Positions 41,464 through 51,124 of a stretch of 64,000 nucleotides of DNA are shown piece after piece. Position 1 is the stretch's first letter. Each line of letters begins with the position of its first letter. The notes below the pieces were generated by a model. The model saw nothing but the letters and a program-made list of their open reading frames with translations. It had not been told where the DNA came from and did no database searches. Location: assembly GCA_016709995.1 (NCBI GenBank), contig JADJLQ010000002.1:310001-374000 (forward strand), written 5' to 3'. The stretch comes from Saprospiraceae bacterium (GTDB lineage: Bacteria; Bacteroidota; Bacteroidia; Chitinophagales; Saprospiraceae). Both the position numbers and the translations under genes were made by a program.

Positions 41464-42210
41464 TCACCCCCTACCGATATAAGGCATATTCGTCGCCATC
41501 ACTGTCATAAACTGCACATTGGTATCCAGTGGCAGCGAAGCCATGTATAAGACAGCCTCCGAAACATGCCTGACATCAAAAGTTGGCTCTATTTTAATCG
41601 ATCCATCAGCCTGGGGCATGCCAGTCTTCATTGTGGCAGCCATCGTCGTGTCTACATTGCCTATGTCGATCTGACCACAGGCTATATTGTATTTTCGCCC
41701 ATCGAGGGAGGTGGACCGGGTGAGTCCGGTAATGGCATGTTTAGAAGCGGTATAAGGTGCAGAGTTAGGTCTCGGTACTGCGGCTGAGATTGATCCATTG
41801 TTGATGATTCTTCCTCCTTGTGGTTCTTGTGATTTCATCAATAAGAATGCCTGTTGAGTGCATAGAAATGATCCGGTCAGATTGGTATCGATCACTTGTC
41901 GCCAGGCTTCATACGAGATATCTTCCAGCAGACCTTTGGTATTGGTACCGGCATTGTTAAACAACAGATCAAGACGGCCACACTCAGCCTTAATGCGCCC
42001 AAACAATTGGATCACTGAATCAGGCTGGGTGATATCCGAAGGGATGACCAGGGCATGATCACCTGCTTCGTGCGCGAGCGAGACCGATTCACGAAGTGAA
42101 GTTTCGTTTCTTCCGGTGAGGATCACATGAAAACCGTTTTTTAATAAGGTGATGCTGACATCTCTGCCGATGCCGGATCCGGCGCCTGTGACGAGTGCAT
42201 ATTTATTCAT
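41464..42210 (-). CDS. short-chain dehydrogenase/reductase (SDR)
   Basis: A 248-residue NAD(P)-dependent oxidoreductase of the classical SDR type. The nucleotide-binding TGAGSGIG lies at 8-15, NNAGT near 90, and the catalytic triad is a serine in NNGSISAAV with Tyr and Lys in PYTASKHAI. The likely substrate is a short-chain alcohol, keto acid or sugar. The gene begins 5 bases after the stop of the outer membrane protein gene at 42216, so the two are in one transcript, although their functions are not evidently related. Confidence 0.93.
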   Translation of the reverse strand: MNKYALVTGAGSGIGRDVSITLLKNGFHVILTGRNETSLRESVSLAHEAGDHALVIPSDITQPDSVIQLFGRIKAECGRLDLLFNNAGTNTKGLLEDISYEAWRQVIDTNLTGSFLCTQQAFLLMKSQEPQGGRIINNGSISAAVPRPNSAPYTASKHAITGLTRSTSLDGRKYNIACGQIDIGNVDTTMAATMKTGMPQADGSIKIEPTFDVRHVSEAVLYMASLPLDTNVQFMTVMATNMPYIGRG

Positions 42211-42215
42211 GAAGA

Positions 42216-43052
42216 TTATTTTTTTTTTCGTGCTAGCCGGATATTGGCACCAAATGCCACATTAGTCTGCCTAAACCAAAATTGTTGACTGGCCTTATCC
42301 GTTTTATTGATGGTGGTACGAATATCGGGCATATCTATAAAACCCCCTTTAAGTTCTGATTGGATAAAGAATGAATTAAAAAAAGTAAAATTGATCGCCG
42401 CCAGACCAGCGATGCCATAACCTGCGAGGTGAAACTCGTCATACTCCTTATTATTTAAAAGGGTTGCATCGGTGCGAGGCAGCAGGATGCCGGCACCAAT
42501 GCCGGAGATGAAGTTTATTTTCAGGTGATTAAGGCTTAATAACTCGCCGATTCTACGCAATTCCAGGTTGGAATAATTCAAACCATTGGTATGTTCAAAC
42601 TTTAAAAAATCTGAGTAGACGGTAATGTCTGAGTTTTTATAGGTGCCATCATACTTTGATCCCGCCTGGATAGAACCCGAGATTTTTACGACCTGGTCCT
42701 GATCCATGACATACTTCATATGATCCAGGCCAAAGGAAATACTATAGTGGTCGTTGAGGTAATAGCCGATCCGAAAATTAAATTGAGGTGTAGTGATATT
42801 GCCGGGATTGAGGTAAGAGTCCAGGCTAAACTTGGTCTGCCGATCTGACGCCGTTATTTTTTTGAGTGTAAAATTATGATTGGCACCTTTAAAATGCAGG
42901 TCGGACCTGGTGAATGCACTAGTGTTCCAACCCCAATAAAAGTAGAGGTTTCCTTTGTGGGGGGCAGGCAATCCTTGCTGTGAATAGATGGATGAAAAAG
43001 AGAAAATACAAAAGACGAGGATCAGATAAAGGTTACAGATGTGCTTTGTCAT
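42216..43052 (-). CDS. outer membrane beta-barrel protein, uncharacterised
   Basis: A 278-residue exported protein; MTKHICNLYLILVFCIFSFSSIYSQ is the signal peptide. The mature part consists of alternating strands with conserved-looking segments FYWGWNTSAFTRSDLHFKG, FRIGYYLNDHYSISFGLDHM and AINFTFFNSFFIQSELKGG. The C-terminus ends on the strand FGANIRLARKKK. The pattern fits a small beta-barrel of about 10 to 12 strands. A conserved family in Bacteroidota is likely, but I do not recognise a specific function. The SDR gene follows 5 bases later. Confidence 0.8.
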   Translation of the reverse strand: MTKHICNLYLILVFCIFSFSSIYSQQGLPAPHKGNLYFYWGWNTSAFTRSDLHFKGANHNFTLKKITASDRQTKFSLDSYLNPGNITTPQFNFRIGYYLNDHYSISFGLDHMKYVMDQDQVVKISGSIQAGSKYDGTYKNSDITVYSDFLKFEHTNGLNYSNLELRRIGELLSLNHLKINFISGIGAGILLPRTDATLLNNKEYDEFHLAGYGIAGLAAINFTFFNSFFIQSELKGGFIDMPDIRTTINKTDKASQQFWFRQTNVAFGANIRLARKKK

Positions 43053-43225
43053 ACTTGTCTACCGGTGTCGATATTAGTTAAGATTGAAAATACGCTGCAA
43101 ATTAATTGAATATTGGTGGTTCGTGTAGTCCATGCCTCTAAGGTCCGTGAAAATTAACTTTAACCAGGTTGGAGTACAACGCCTCCCAAGCGCCTCCAAA
43201 TTGCACTGCGACATCCTCCCACTAT

Positions 43226-46200
43226 TTATGATTCACTGTCTTTCACAGCATTTTTGACATTATCATCTGCATGCCGGTCTATCAATTTATGTATGGGGTC
43301 TATACCGGCTTTGGTTGGTTCTTCATTGACTATAATGGTAAAAATTTGGCCTGCATCCTGCTGGTCTTTTCCTTCAACCAGATGTTTTTGCAGGTATATC
43401 AGTTTGTCTTCAGATTTGGACCCTTTGGCATAAATTCCGATGTCGATCCAGTCGTGTATCGGTATTAAATTTTCATTGCCGGAACTATCAGCCCGGTATT
43501 TTTCCGCTTTTACTTTGATAGTCACTTCGTAGGTTTTGTCAGGAAGTTGTTTATAAGTCACCGATTCGGTTTTATTTTCGAAAAGGGTGATGGTTTCAAA
43601 TAGATCAGTAATTATATATTGTAATGAATCGGGCGTTTGAGCTTTAAAATATTGCAACAAATCATTAGAAGTGGGGTAGCGCTTGTAGGGATGATCTGGC
43701 CCCGGGTATTGCCAATCAGTTAGGAAATTTCGTAGCGCGAGGTTCACTTTATCCTCTCCGATATAATCTTGCAGGGCATACATGACCAGGGAGCCTTTGC
43801 GATAATGAATATAACCCTGTGACTCGACCAGGTTCAGAGGTTGCTCTTTTTTGCGTTCGGCGGAGCGTCCATTGAGGTAGCTATTAAGCTCATATTTCAA
43901 AAACTTTTGCATGATCTCAGGAGAAAGGGCATGCTTCATGACCATCAGGGCAGAATACTGAGCCTGTGTCTCCGAGAGCATAGCATTTCCTTTGACATTT
44001 GCTTCTGCTACCTGGTGTCCCCACCATTGATGAGCAAGCTCATGTGCAGTGACATAAAACGGCATGTCCAGATCTTCGGTCGAGTCGGCTATTTTTTGGA
44101 TAAAGCCAATGCCCTCTGAAAAAGGTACGGTATTGGCAAAAGATTGCGCGAAGGTAGCATAGCGTGGAAACTCCATGATCCGCATCTGCCTATACTGGTA
44201 TGGACTGAAGTTTTTTGAAAAATAATCAAAGGATGCTTTCATCGAGGACATCATTTTATCAAGATTGTATTCATGACCTTTGTGGTAGTAGATTTCGAGA
44301 TTGACTCCATTCCAGGTATCTTTTTTTACTTCGTAAGCGGCAGAGACGATGGAATAAAAATTACACATAGGCACATCCATTTTGTAATGGAAATATTTGC
44401 GATCGTTTTCCTCCCATGATTTTTGTAAATACCCTGGAGCGATCGCTATTTGATCTTTGGAGGTGCCGACCACCATCTCAAATTGGATATAATCGGCATC
44501 ATCCCCGAAAAGACTTTGTGACAAACCAATGGTATCCGACTGCTCCATCATGCGCTCTTTCTCCGGGATTTTCTTTTTACGACGGGTGTCATCGTCCCCG
44601 ATTTCATACGCATTGTTGTATCCGATGGTAGGAAAATATAGATTATTAAAGAAGGTACCATTGTACACCACATCGGTATTGGACCCACCTCCTACAAATC
44701 CTTGTGTTTCAAACCTGGTTTTGAATGACATTTTTACCGAATCACCCGGAGTAAGCGGTTTTTGCAGGGTATAAATGGTATAACCAAATCGGTGATACGA
44801 AGTATCTGCAGATGCCCCACCTTCAAATCTGAGGTATTCATTTTTCATGTCATGTTGTACATCAGTCTGAATATGAATGTCAGATATGGACAGCGCTGTT
44901 TTATTTTTTAACCAGAAATAACCTTCCGCTGTAAAATCTCTTTCGTAGGGATAGATTTCTACCTTAAGATTGACATCTACGATTTTAGGTTGCGGGATAT
45001 TTTCGAACTTTTTTAATGTGGTTTCATAAGCTACTCGCTTGTCTTCACGGTCCTCACGCGACATATACCGATTGATTTTATTGGTGTTGTAATATACATA
45101 GCACCCTGCCAGTACGGTAGAGAGTAAGGCAAACAAACCTAAGGTGAGAATGGGCCGTGTAAGTCTGAGTTTTCCCACTTTGAGTCTTGATTTAAATATA
45201 GCTTCGGATCCTCTGACCGACAAGACAACAGCGATGACAAACAAGAATAATACAAACAAAAACCAATACAGTTTAATCCAGGTAAAAGAGGTAAAAAAAT
45301 GTCCATACTTATTCATGTCGGAATAAGAGTCCAGACTACCACTGCCAAAAATGGCCAGGGGATGTTCGATACCAGCAGCACTCATAAAAAAAGTGAGGAT
45401 GAAAAAAACAAACATCATGGCGAAACCTACAAATTTGCTATTGGCCATGACCTGGACAAAAAATGAAAGGACGGTATAGAGAACCAGAAAGGCCAGCGTA
45501 CTCGTAAACAAAGTTTTGAAATATAAGGGCAGTTCAAATTTGGTATATCCATGAGCAAGCTGTATCAATACGCCTGCACCAATCAAGAGCATTATCAGGG
45601 ATAAAAAAACCAACATCAGTCCAAAGAATTTAGCAAGTAGATTTACCCAATCCGCGACTGGTGTAGCGTCCACGATCAAGTGCATATTGGTGACTCTTTC
45701 TTTCCATATCAGTTCGCCGGAATAAAATACTGCTATGATCAAAAAATAGGTATCAAAATTGTTTAAGAGACCGAGCACATTGGCCGTAATCGGATAGGAG
45801 CTGGTGCCATAGAGTTTTTGAAAATAAAAAGATCCTATAATCAAATCGGCCAAACCAATAAAGACTATAGCTATAAAAGGTATTTCACGAATGACCATTT
45901 TAAAATAAAAAATAGCCTGGGTCCAAAGTTGTTGCATTTGAGTTGGAAAACCGGAATATTGAGTGACAGCGGGTATAAGTACTGACTCCGGATTGATGGA
46001 AGGGGTCGTGTTTTTCGATGCTTTTTTCTTGAATAAAGCATTACGGACCACATTAAAGCTGAAAGCAAAATAAGTACCAATTAAGATCAATACGGCCACC
46101 GAGCACCAGATCAATCGGTTCCAAAGCATCAGCCCCTCCATTGGTACCAGCTGACTGTTTTTTTGAGCAGGTGTCCAATACTCTGTAAAAAGATTGAATG

Positions 46201-46867
46201 CTCTAAAACCAAATGGATCGATGAGCGCTGCTACAGTCTTATTGTCCAGATCCTGGGTGATTGTGGTCGATATCTGGTAAGCGACAAATAAAATAATCCC
46301 CTGCGTATAGATCACTAGTGTGGATCTGCTCAGCGCACCGGCGGCAAAAAATATGGCCCCTTGAATGAATAGATTGGTGAGGCCCCAGAGTATAAACGGT
46401 TGGAAGTAAGCCCAGGCTTGAAAAGGCAACATAATTTTTTCTTTCCAGGAAGGGTCCCAGGGTAAGTGCTTGCCAAATGCAAATCCCGCCATAAAGGCCA
46501 TCCAGATCGAACAATAGATCAAAACCATCACGATAAAAGAGCCCAAAAACCGACCGAATAAATAATCAAACTTGGACATCGTCGTACTGAACATCAACGA
46601 TTCTGTCTTATGCTCAAAATCGCGCAATACAGCTACACCCATGATCGCGGATGCGATGAAGGTGAAGAAAAAAGTCATGATCAATGTCATGAACGCAAGA
46701 TTGTATGGAGAGTTTTCTTTGATCTGACCTCCTGCTACTCCCCCTATGGTGACATACTTGGAGGTGACTGCAGCAAAACACAATAAAAAAAGGATTCCAA
46801 AATATATATATGTGGCTGGCCTGTTCTTACGATAAGAAAACTCAAATCGAAGTATTTCTTTTAACAT
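43226..46867 (-). CDS. ABC transporter permease fused to M1 family aminopeptidase
   Basis: A 1213-residue fusion from the ATG at 46867; an earlier TTG-like extension to 46927 overlaps the ABC ATPase gene and is rejected. About 560 N-terminal residues form ABC-2 type permease helices in two blocks. The C-terminal half, of about 600-1190, is an M1 metallopeptidase-like domain. Its zinc motif HELAHQWWGH lies near 942-951, followed by the glutamate in LSETQAQY, 19 rather than the usual 18 residues after the HExxH. The GAMEN motif that anchors the peptide N-terminus in M1 enzymes is not present; the segment reads SFANTVPFSE. The ATPase partner is encoded 13 bases upstream. The pair is widespread in Bacteroidota; the exported substrate is unknown. 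Confidence 0.92.
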   Translation of the reverse strand: MLKEILRFEFSYRKNRPATYIYFGILFLLCFAAVTSKYVTIGGVAGGQIKENSPYNLAFMTLIMTFFFTFIASAIMGVAVLRDFEHKTESLMFSTTMSKFDYLFGRFLGSFIVMVLIYCSIWMAFMAGFAFGKHLPWDPSWKEKIMLPFQAWAYFQPFILWGLTNLFIQGAIFFAAGALSRSTLVIYTQGIILFVAYQISTTITQDLDNKTVAALIDPFGFRAFNLFTEYWTPAQKNSQLVPMEGLMLWNRLIWCSVAVLILIGTYFAFSFNVVRNALFKKKASKNTTPSINPESVLIPAVTQYSGFPTQMQQLWTQAIFYFKMVIREIPFIAIVFIGLADLIIGSFYFQKLYGTSSYPITANVLGLLNNFDTYFLIIAVFYSGELIWKERVTNMHLIVDATPVADWVNLLAKFFGLMLVFLSLIMLLIGAGVLIQLAHGYTKFELPLYFKTLFTSTLAFLVLYTVLSFFVQVMANSKFVGFAMMFVFFILTFFMSAAGIEHPLAIFGSGSLDSYSDMNKYGHFFTSFTWIKLYWFLFVLFLFVIAVVLSVRGSEAIFKSRLKVGKLRLTRPILTLGLFALLSTVLAGCYVYYNTNKINRYMSREDREDKRVAYETTLKKFENIPQPKIVDVNLKVEIYPYERDFTAEGYFWLKNKTALSISDIHIQTDVQHDMKNEYLRFEGGASADTSYHRFGYTIYTLQKPLTPGDSVKMSFKTRFETQGFVGGGSNTDVVYNGTFFNNLYFPTIGYNNAYEIGDDDTRRKKKIPEKERMMEQSDTIGLSQSLFGDDADYIQFEMVVGTSKDQIAIAPGYLQKSWEENDRKYFHYKMDVPMCNFYSIVSAAYEVKKDTWNGVNLEIYYHKGHEYNLDKMMSSMKASFDYFSKNFSPYQYRQMRIMEFPRYATFAQSFANTVPFSEGIGFIQKIADSTEDLDMPFYVTAHELAHQWWGHQVAEANVKGNAMLSETQAQYSALMVMKHALSPEIMQKFLKYELNSYLNGRSAERKKEQPLNLVESQGYIHYRKGSLVMYALQDYIGEDKVNLALRNFLTDWQYPGPDHPYKRYPTSNDLLQYFKAQTPDSLQYIITDLFETITLFENKTESVTYKQLPDKTYEVTIKVKAEKYRADSSGNENLIPIHDWIDIGIYAKGSKSEDKLIYLQKHLVEGKDQQDAGQIFTIIVNEEPTKAGIDPIHKLIDRHADDNVKNAVKDSES

Positions 46868-46880
46868 GATGATTTGAGGA

Positions 46881-47753
46881 TTAAGCTTGAGTAAATATTT
46901 TGGAAAAATATACATCCTCAAGGTCACCTTCTACGGGGATACAGGTGCCATCAGGATTTTCATCAGCCAGTACATGGATGACAGGATGACCGGCTATGAG
47001 TTTTTCAGAGATTACTTTATGATTGGTTTTAAAAGCTGGCAAATCTGATTTGTTGATGGGTTTTTCCCAAATCTTACCTCCAATACCCGATAAAGCTTCA
47101 TTGGGACTGCCTTTAAACAAGATCTCTCCCTGATTAAAAATAGCCATATCGGAGCACAACTCTTTTACATCATCTACGATGTGGGTAGAAAGTATGACGA
47201 CAGTATTTTCACCTATCTCTGATAAAAGATTTAAAAACCGGTTTCTCTCCGCCGGGTCCAGACCAGCAGTAGGCTCGTCTACAATAATGAGCTTTGGATT
47301 GCCGATCAATGCTTGCGCTATACCAAAGCGTTGCTTCATCCCACCGGAATAGCCGCCGAGGTTTTTTTTACGGGAGTCCCAGAGATTGGTTTTTTGCAAT
47401 AAAGCTTCGACGATGGATTTGCGTTCACCGGCATCGGTGATGCCTTTGAGGACTGCAAGATGGTTTAACAAGGTGATTGCATTCACCTTGGGGTAAACTC
47501 CAAATTCCTGCGGAAGGTATCCCAAGGTTTTCCGAACTTCATCTTTTTGTGTCAACACATTGATGTCCCCCAACATGATCGTTCCACTATCAGGTTCTTG
47601 CAAGGTAGCGATCGTGCGCATCAAGGATGATTTGCCCGCCCCATTGGGACCTAGCAGCCCAAACATACCCTGGTTGATGATGAGGTTAACATCTTTGAGT
47701 GCCTGTACCCCATTGCTATAAGTTTTATTGAGGTTTGAGATGATTAATTGCAT
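46881..47753 (-). CDS. ABC transporter ATP-binding protein
   Basis: A 290-residue ATPase. Walker A is GPNGAGKSS near 35-43, the signature YSGGMKQRFGIAQAL near 134-148, and Walker B LIIVDEPTAGLDP near 155-167, with the switch histidine in STHIVDD. The C-terminal extension after residue 220 is typical of ABC-2 type drug or lipid exporters. It should drive the permease-peptidase encoded 13 bases downstream on the same strand. Confidence 0.95.
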   Translation of the reverse strand: MQLIISNLNKTYSNGVQALKDVNLIINQGMFGLLGPNGAGKSSLMRTIATLQEPDSGTIMLGDINVLTQKDEVRKTLGYLPQEFGVYPKVNAITLLNHLAVLKGITDAGERKSIVEALLQKTNLWDSRKKNLGGYSGGMKQRFGIAQALIGNPKLIIVDEPTAGLDPAERNRFLNLLSEIGENTVVILSTHIVDDVKELCSDMAIFNQGEILFKGSPNEALSGIGGKIWEKPINKSDLPAFKTNHKVISEKLIAGHPVIHVLADENPDGTCIPVEGDLEDVYFSKIFTQA

Positions 47754-47930
47754 GAGAGAAGGATTTATTGATTTTAGAATTAAAGAAACAGGTGAGTAAA
47801 ACTTTCCAGAATAAATGTAGAAAACGAGGTCATAACCATTTTATAAAATCGACCAATTGAGTGTATTGACGGATCATTGTTTTTTTTTAAAATGAAGTCA
47901 TCCCATATTTGAACCTGGAGTGACATAGGA

Positions 47931-49002
47931 TCAACTCATCGACCAATCAATCCCTAATCCTGGTCGATCCAGGGGGTACATGACTCCATTTTTGATATCA
48001 AATCCTCCGGTGGCCAGGTCAAACGCTAAGTCCAGGCTGCCATCGAGATCAAGGTATCTTGTGCGCGCACACGCATAGGCGAGGTGCATCGCTGCCGCTA
48101 TACTCAGCCTGCTCTCATCATTGCAGCCCCACATCAGGTCGATGCCGGATTCATTAGCGATATTGGCCATGCGGCTGGCGGCGTGGATACCTCCGCATTT
48201 CATTAGTTTGATATTAAAGATGCCGGCTCTTTTTTGCTCTGCGATGAGGTAGAGCATCTGCTTCACCATGTAGTGATTCGTCTGCAGCGATGGCATTTCG
48301 CATTGCTTCTGGCAATTGATCCACCTGCTCAAATTTATCAGCTCGGATAGGTTGCTCGTACAATTCTATGTCAATCGATTGGCAGGCGGTGTATAATTTT
48401 TTAAATTGATCGATCGTGTACCCTTGATTGACATCGGTGCGTATCTTAATATTATTTCCAAAAGTCTCCCGGAGTTTCATAAGCCGTTCGATATCCTGAT
48501 CCGGGTCGATCCCGATTTTTACTTTTAGATGGTCAAAGCCCAGGCGTAAAAATTCTTTTGCTTCAGACAGCGTGGCTTCGACATCCATAATACCAATAGT
48601 AACTGAAGTGGGTAAAGGGTCACACTTGACACCAAGTGCTTCCACCAATGATTTCTCCTGGTATTTAGCCCAGGCATCGTAGATGGCTATATCGATGGCA
48701 GCGAGTAGCGTGGGCACTTTATCCAAGGTAGGACTCAGGCTTTTTATGAGCGATGCCGGAACTTCTATAGACCTACCCAATAGCAATCCAAGATCCAGGT
48801 TGTCTTTAGCCAGCACCGTCTGTCGGGTCGATACATGGACTACTTCATTTTCGGGATTGCAGCTGCCATAGCCTACGATGCCATTGTCCAATTCGATAAT
48901 ACAAAAAAGATTTTCTACGTGATCGACGGTTTTCCAGGCTATTTTGTAGGGTTTAGTTAGTTGGAGATTTTCGAGATGAAAGTCTATAGATCTGATCTTC
49001 AT
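47931..49002 (-). pseudogene. dipeptide epimerase (enolase superfamily), frameshifted
   Basis: Two overlapping frames together make one enolase-superfamily enzyme of about 350 residues. The first (49002 to about 48255) holds the KxK lysine pair in HLKVKIG, aspartate in RTDVNQGY, glutamate in IELYEQP and IAADES. The second (from about 48253 to 47931) continues with YLIAEQKRAG, NIKLMKCGG with the catalytic lysine, and DLDGSLDLAFD, a motif of L-Ala-D/L-Glu epimerases. One missing base near 48250-48256, in GATGCTCTACCTC on the minus strand, would restore the frame. It is either a real mutation or a sequencing error. All catalytic residues are otherwise in place, so the enzyme would recycle or epimerise a dipeptide. 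Confidence 0.85.
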
Positions 49003-49006
49003 GATT

Positions 49007-49014
49007 CGAAGATA
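49007..49014 (-). promoter_or_regulatory. possible -7 box TATCTTCG of the epimerase gene
   Basis: On the minus strand TATCTTCG ends 4 nt before the ATG at 49002, one base off TAnnTTTG. It stands back to back with the box of the GH172 gene. Confidence 0.35.
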
Positions 49015-49086
49015 ATGATTGTAAGATTATACCATATCCAGATTCTTTGATACTTGGAGTGAGTAACTGGACTTTAGGATATTTGT

Positions 49087-49094
49087 TATCTTGA
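49087..49094 (+). promoter_or_regulatory. possible -7 box TATCTTGA of the GH172 gene
   Basis: TATCTTGA ends 4 nt before the ATG at 49099. It shares TATCTT with the divergent epimerase box. Confidence 0.3.
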
Positions 49095-49098
49095 CTTG

Positions 49099-51075
49099 AT
49101 GATGCAATTATTTTTGGCCCCAATCCTGGCTTTGATCCTGGGTTTGATACAAGAGACCGCCCCTGTAGATCTTTCTTATCAGGAGAGGAACACCCATTCT
49201 TTAGTCTCTGAGCTTCGCTCTCTGAACGATTTGAGTCGCTTGCCCGTTTATTTAGATCATACTTTCAGTGGCCAGGTCTCCTCTTACGATACTACCGGAG
49301 GTAACGATGATGGTTTTAGTGGCAAATATTCTTTTTTAAAAAGGAACGAAGACAGCAGCCTGGTCATATTGGACCTTCACGGAGCAGGTGTGATCAACCG
49401 AATGTGGACACCGACTCCATCCTCTGATACGTTAGATTTTTATATGGATGGAGCCTCCAGGCCATCCTGGTCTATTCGATACATCGATTTATTTTCAGGC
49501 TTACAATATCCCTTTGTGGCTCCTTTGTGTGGAAACCAATTGGGTGGATATTTTTGTTATTTGCCTATCCCTTTTAGCAAAGGTTGTAAAATTGTATTCA
49601 GAGGTAAAAAAACACAGTTTCACCAGATTCAGTATCGAATGTATGCTGCCGGCGACCAGGTCAAATCATTTAATCCCAACCTGGAGGAGAATGAAAAAGC
49701 AGAACTTAAAAAGATCGAAACACTTTGGGCTAAAAAAACAAAATCGGTAATTGATTTTTATTCAGGCACCATCCTACATGCTACTGATCAACCAATACTT
49801 CATGCAGGGCAGACGACTACCTTATTCGATCTGCATGAAGGAGGTCGTATCCTGGGCATCGAGTTGGATCCAGGTACTGCATTTGAAGGGCTGTATAAAA
49901 ATATCGATATTAAAATCACCTGGGATGAAGAAAAACTACCTGCAGTTTATTGCCCTGTGGCTGATTTTTTTGGTTATGCCTTTGGTAAAGCAGCCATGCA
50001 GAGTCTATTTATTGGCTGCCAGGACAATAAAAATTATTGCTACCTACCCATGCCATTTGATCATGCTGCAAAAATCGAACTTATCTATCGGCCTACAACC
50101 AGGCACCCTGACCAGACTGTATCAATCAATTCAAAAATATATTACTCCCTGCAAAAAAGGAATCCTGCAAATGAGGGCAGATTATATGTGCAGTGGAATA
50201 AGAAACTGCTTTCTACTCCAGGTCATCCCCATGTATTGGCTGAGGTGAAAGGAAAAGGACATTACATAGGTACGATCCTTCAAGCTCAGGGACTACTAGC
50301 CGGTATGACCTATTTTTTTGAAGGAGACGATGAGACGACTATTGATGGTCAGCCTCGGCTGCATGGTACCGGATCGGAAGATTATTTTAATGGTGGCTGG
50401 TACGCCATGCTGGACCGGTGGGACGGGGCTATGAGTCTTCCCTTGCATGGTGCTTTGGATTATTCTTTGCCCTTTTGCCGAACCGGAGGCTATCGTTGGT
50501 GTCTTGGTGACAAACTAACTTTCGAGCATGACTTTTACCATACGATAGAACACGGGCCTGTGGGCAATGCTTTTCCAGTGGATTATACCTCCCTGGCATT
50601 TTATTATAATGACACGCCTCCCATATCGGTTTTAACCCCTGGTAATGAATTGAGCAAAGTTTTTATACCTGATACCTTAGTCATCTATCCTCAATTGATG
50701 GATTATAATGTATTTGGCAATATGGATATAAAGACCAGCTGGAAGTATGGCACAGGTGGCGAAAGTTATTTGTTTACTCCTGGCAAAGATACCTGGTTGC
50801 GTATCTCTTTAAAAGACCTGCCAGCTAGTGCTTATACTTTGTATTTCGACATAGGTAAGTTAAGTGAAGGGTGTGATTTTTCGGTATGGCAGCGACAGCG
50901 CATGATTTCAGATTGGGTCTCCACTTTTAGTCAAGCAGAAACGCGCGTACCAGCCTTAAAGATCAATGACCTCCAGCTCGATGAAAATCAAAACACACTT
51001 ACGATAAGATTTAGAACAGATGCTACCCATAACAAACTTTTGTTTCATCGAATGACCTTGGTGAAGAAAAACTAG
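49099..51075 (+). CDS. DUF2961 domain protein, glycoside hydrolase family 172
   Basis: A 658-residue exported protein; ATG at 49099 or 49102 begins the signal MMQLFLAPILALILGLIQ. The N-terminal block has SGKYSFLKRNEDSSLVILDLHGAGVINRMW, a DUF2961/GH172 segment, and later EDYFNGGWYAML and the PFCRTGGYRWCLGD stretch. The first of these holds the catalytic acidic residues in characterised members. GH172 enzymes form trimers or hexamers and act as exo-fructofuranosidases or arabinofuranosidases. The frame is intact. It is divergent from the frameshifted epimerase and adjoins a nitroreductase gene 49 bases later. Confidence 0.88.
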   Translation: MMQLFLAPILALILGLIQETAPVDLSYQERNTHSLVSELRSLNDLSRLPVYLDHTFSGQVSSYDTTGGNDDGFSGKYSFLKRNEDSSLVILDLHGAGVINRMWTPTPSSDTLDFYMDGASRPSWSIRYIDLFSGLQYPFVAPLCGNQLGGYFCYLPIPFSKGCKIVFRGKKTQFHQIQYRMYAAGDQVKSFNPNLEENEKAELKKIETLWAKKTKSVIDFYSGTILHATDQPILHAGQTTTLFDLHEGGRILGIELDPGTAFEGLYKNIDIKITWDEEKLPAVYCPVADFFGYAFGKAAMQSLFIGCQDNKNYCYLPMPFDHAAKIELIYRPTTRHPDQTVSINSKIYYSLQKRNPANEGRLYVQWNKKLLSTPGHPHVLAEVKGKGHYIGTILQAQGLLAGMTYFFEGDDETTIDGQPRLHGTGSEDYFNGGWYAMLDRWDGAMSLPLHGALDYSLPFCRTGGYRWCLGDKLTFEHDFYHTIEHGPVGNAFPVDYTSLAFYYNDTPPISVLTPGNELSKVFIPDTLVIYPQLMDYNVFGNMDIKTSWKYGTGGESYLFTPGKDTWLRISLKDLPASAYTLYFDIGKLSEGCDFSVWQRQRMISDWVSTFSQAETRVPALKINDLQLDENQNTLTIRFRTDATHNKLLFHRMTLVKKN

Positions 51076-51124
51076 TTTGTCACTACCATTATATCGTACC
51101 GATTCACTAAACCTATTTTATTAA

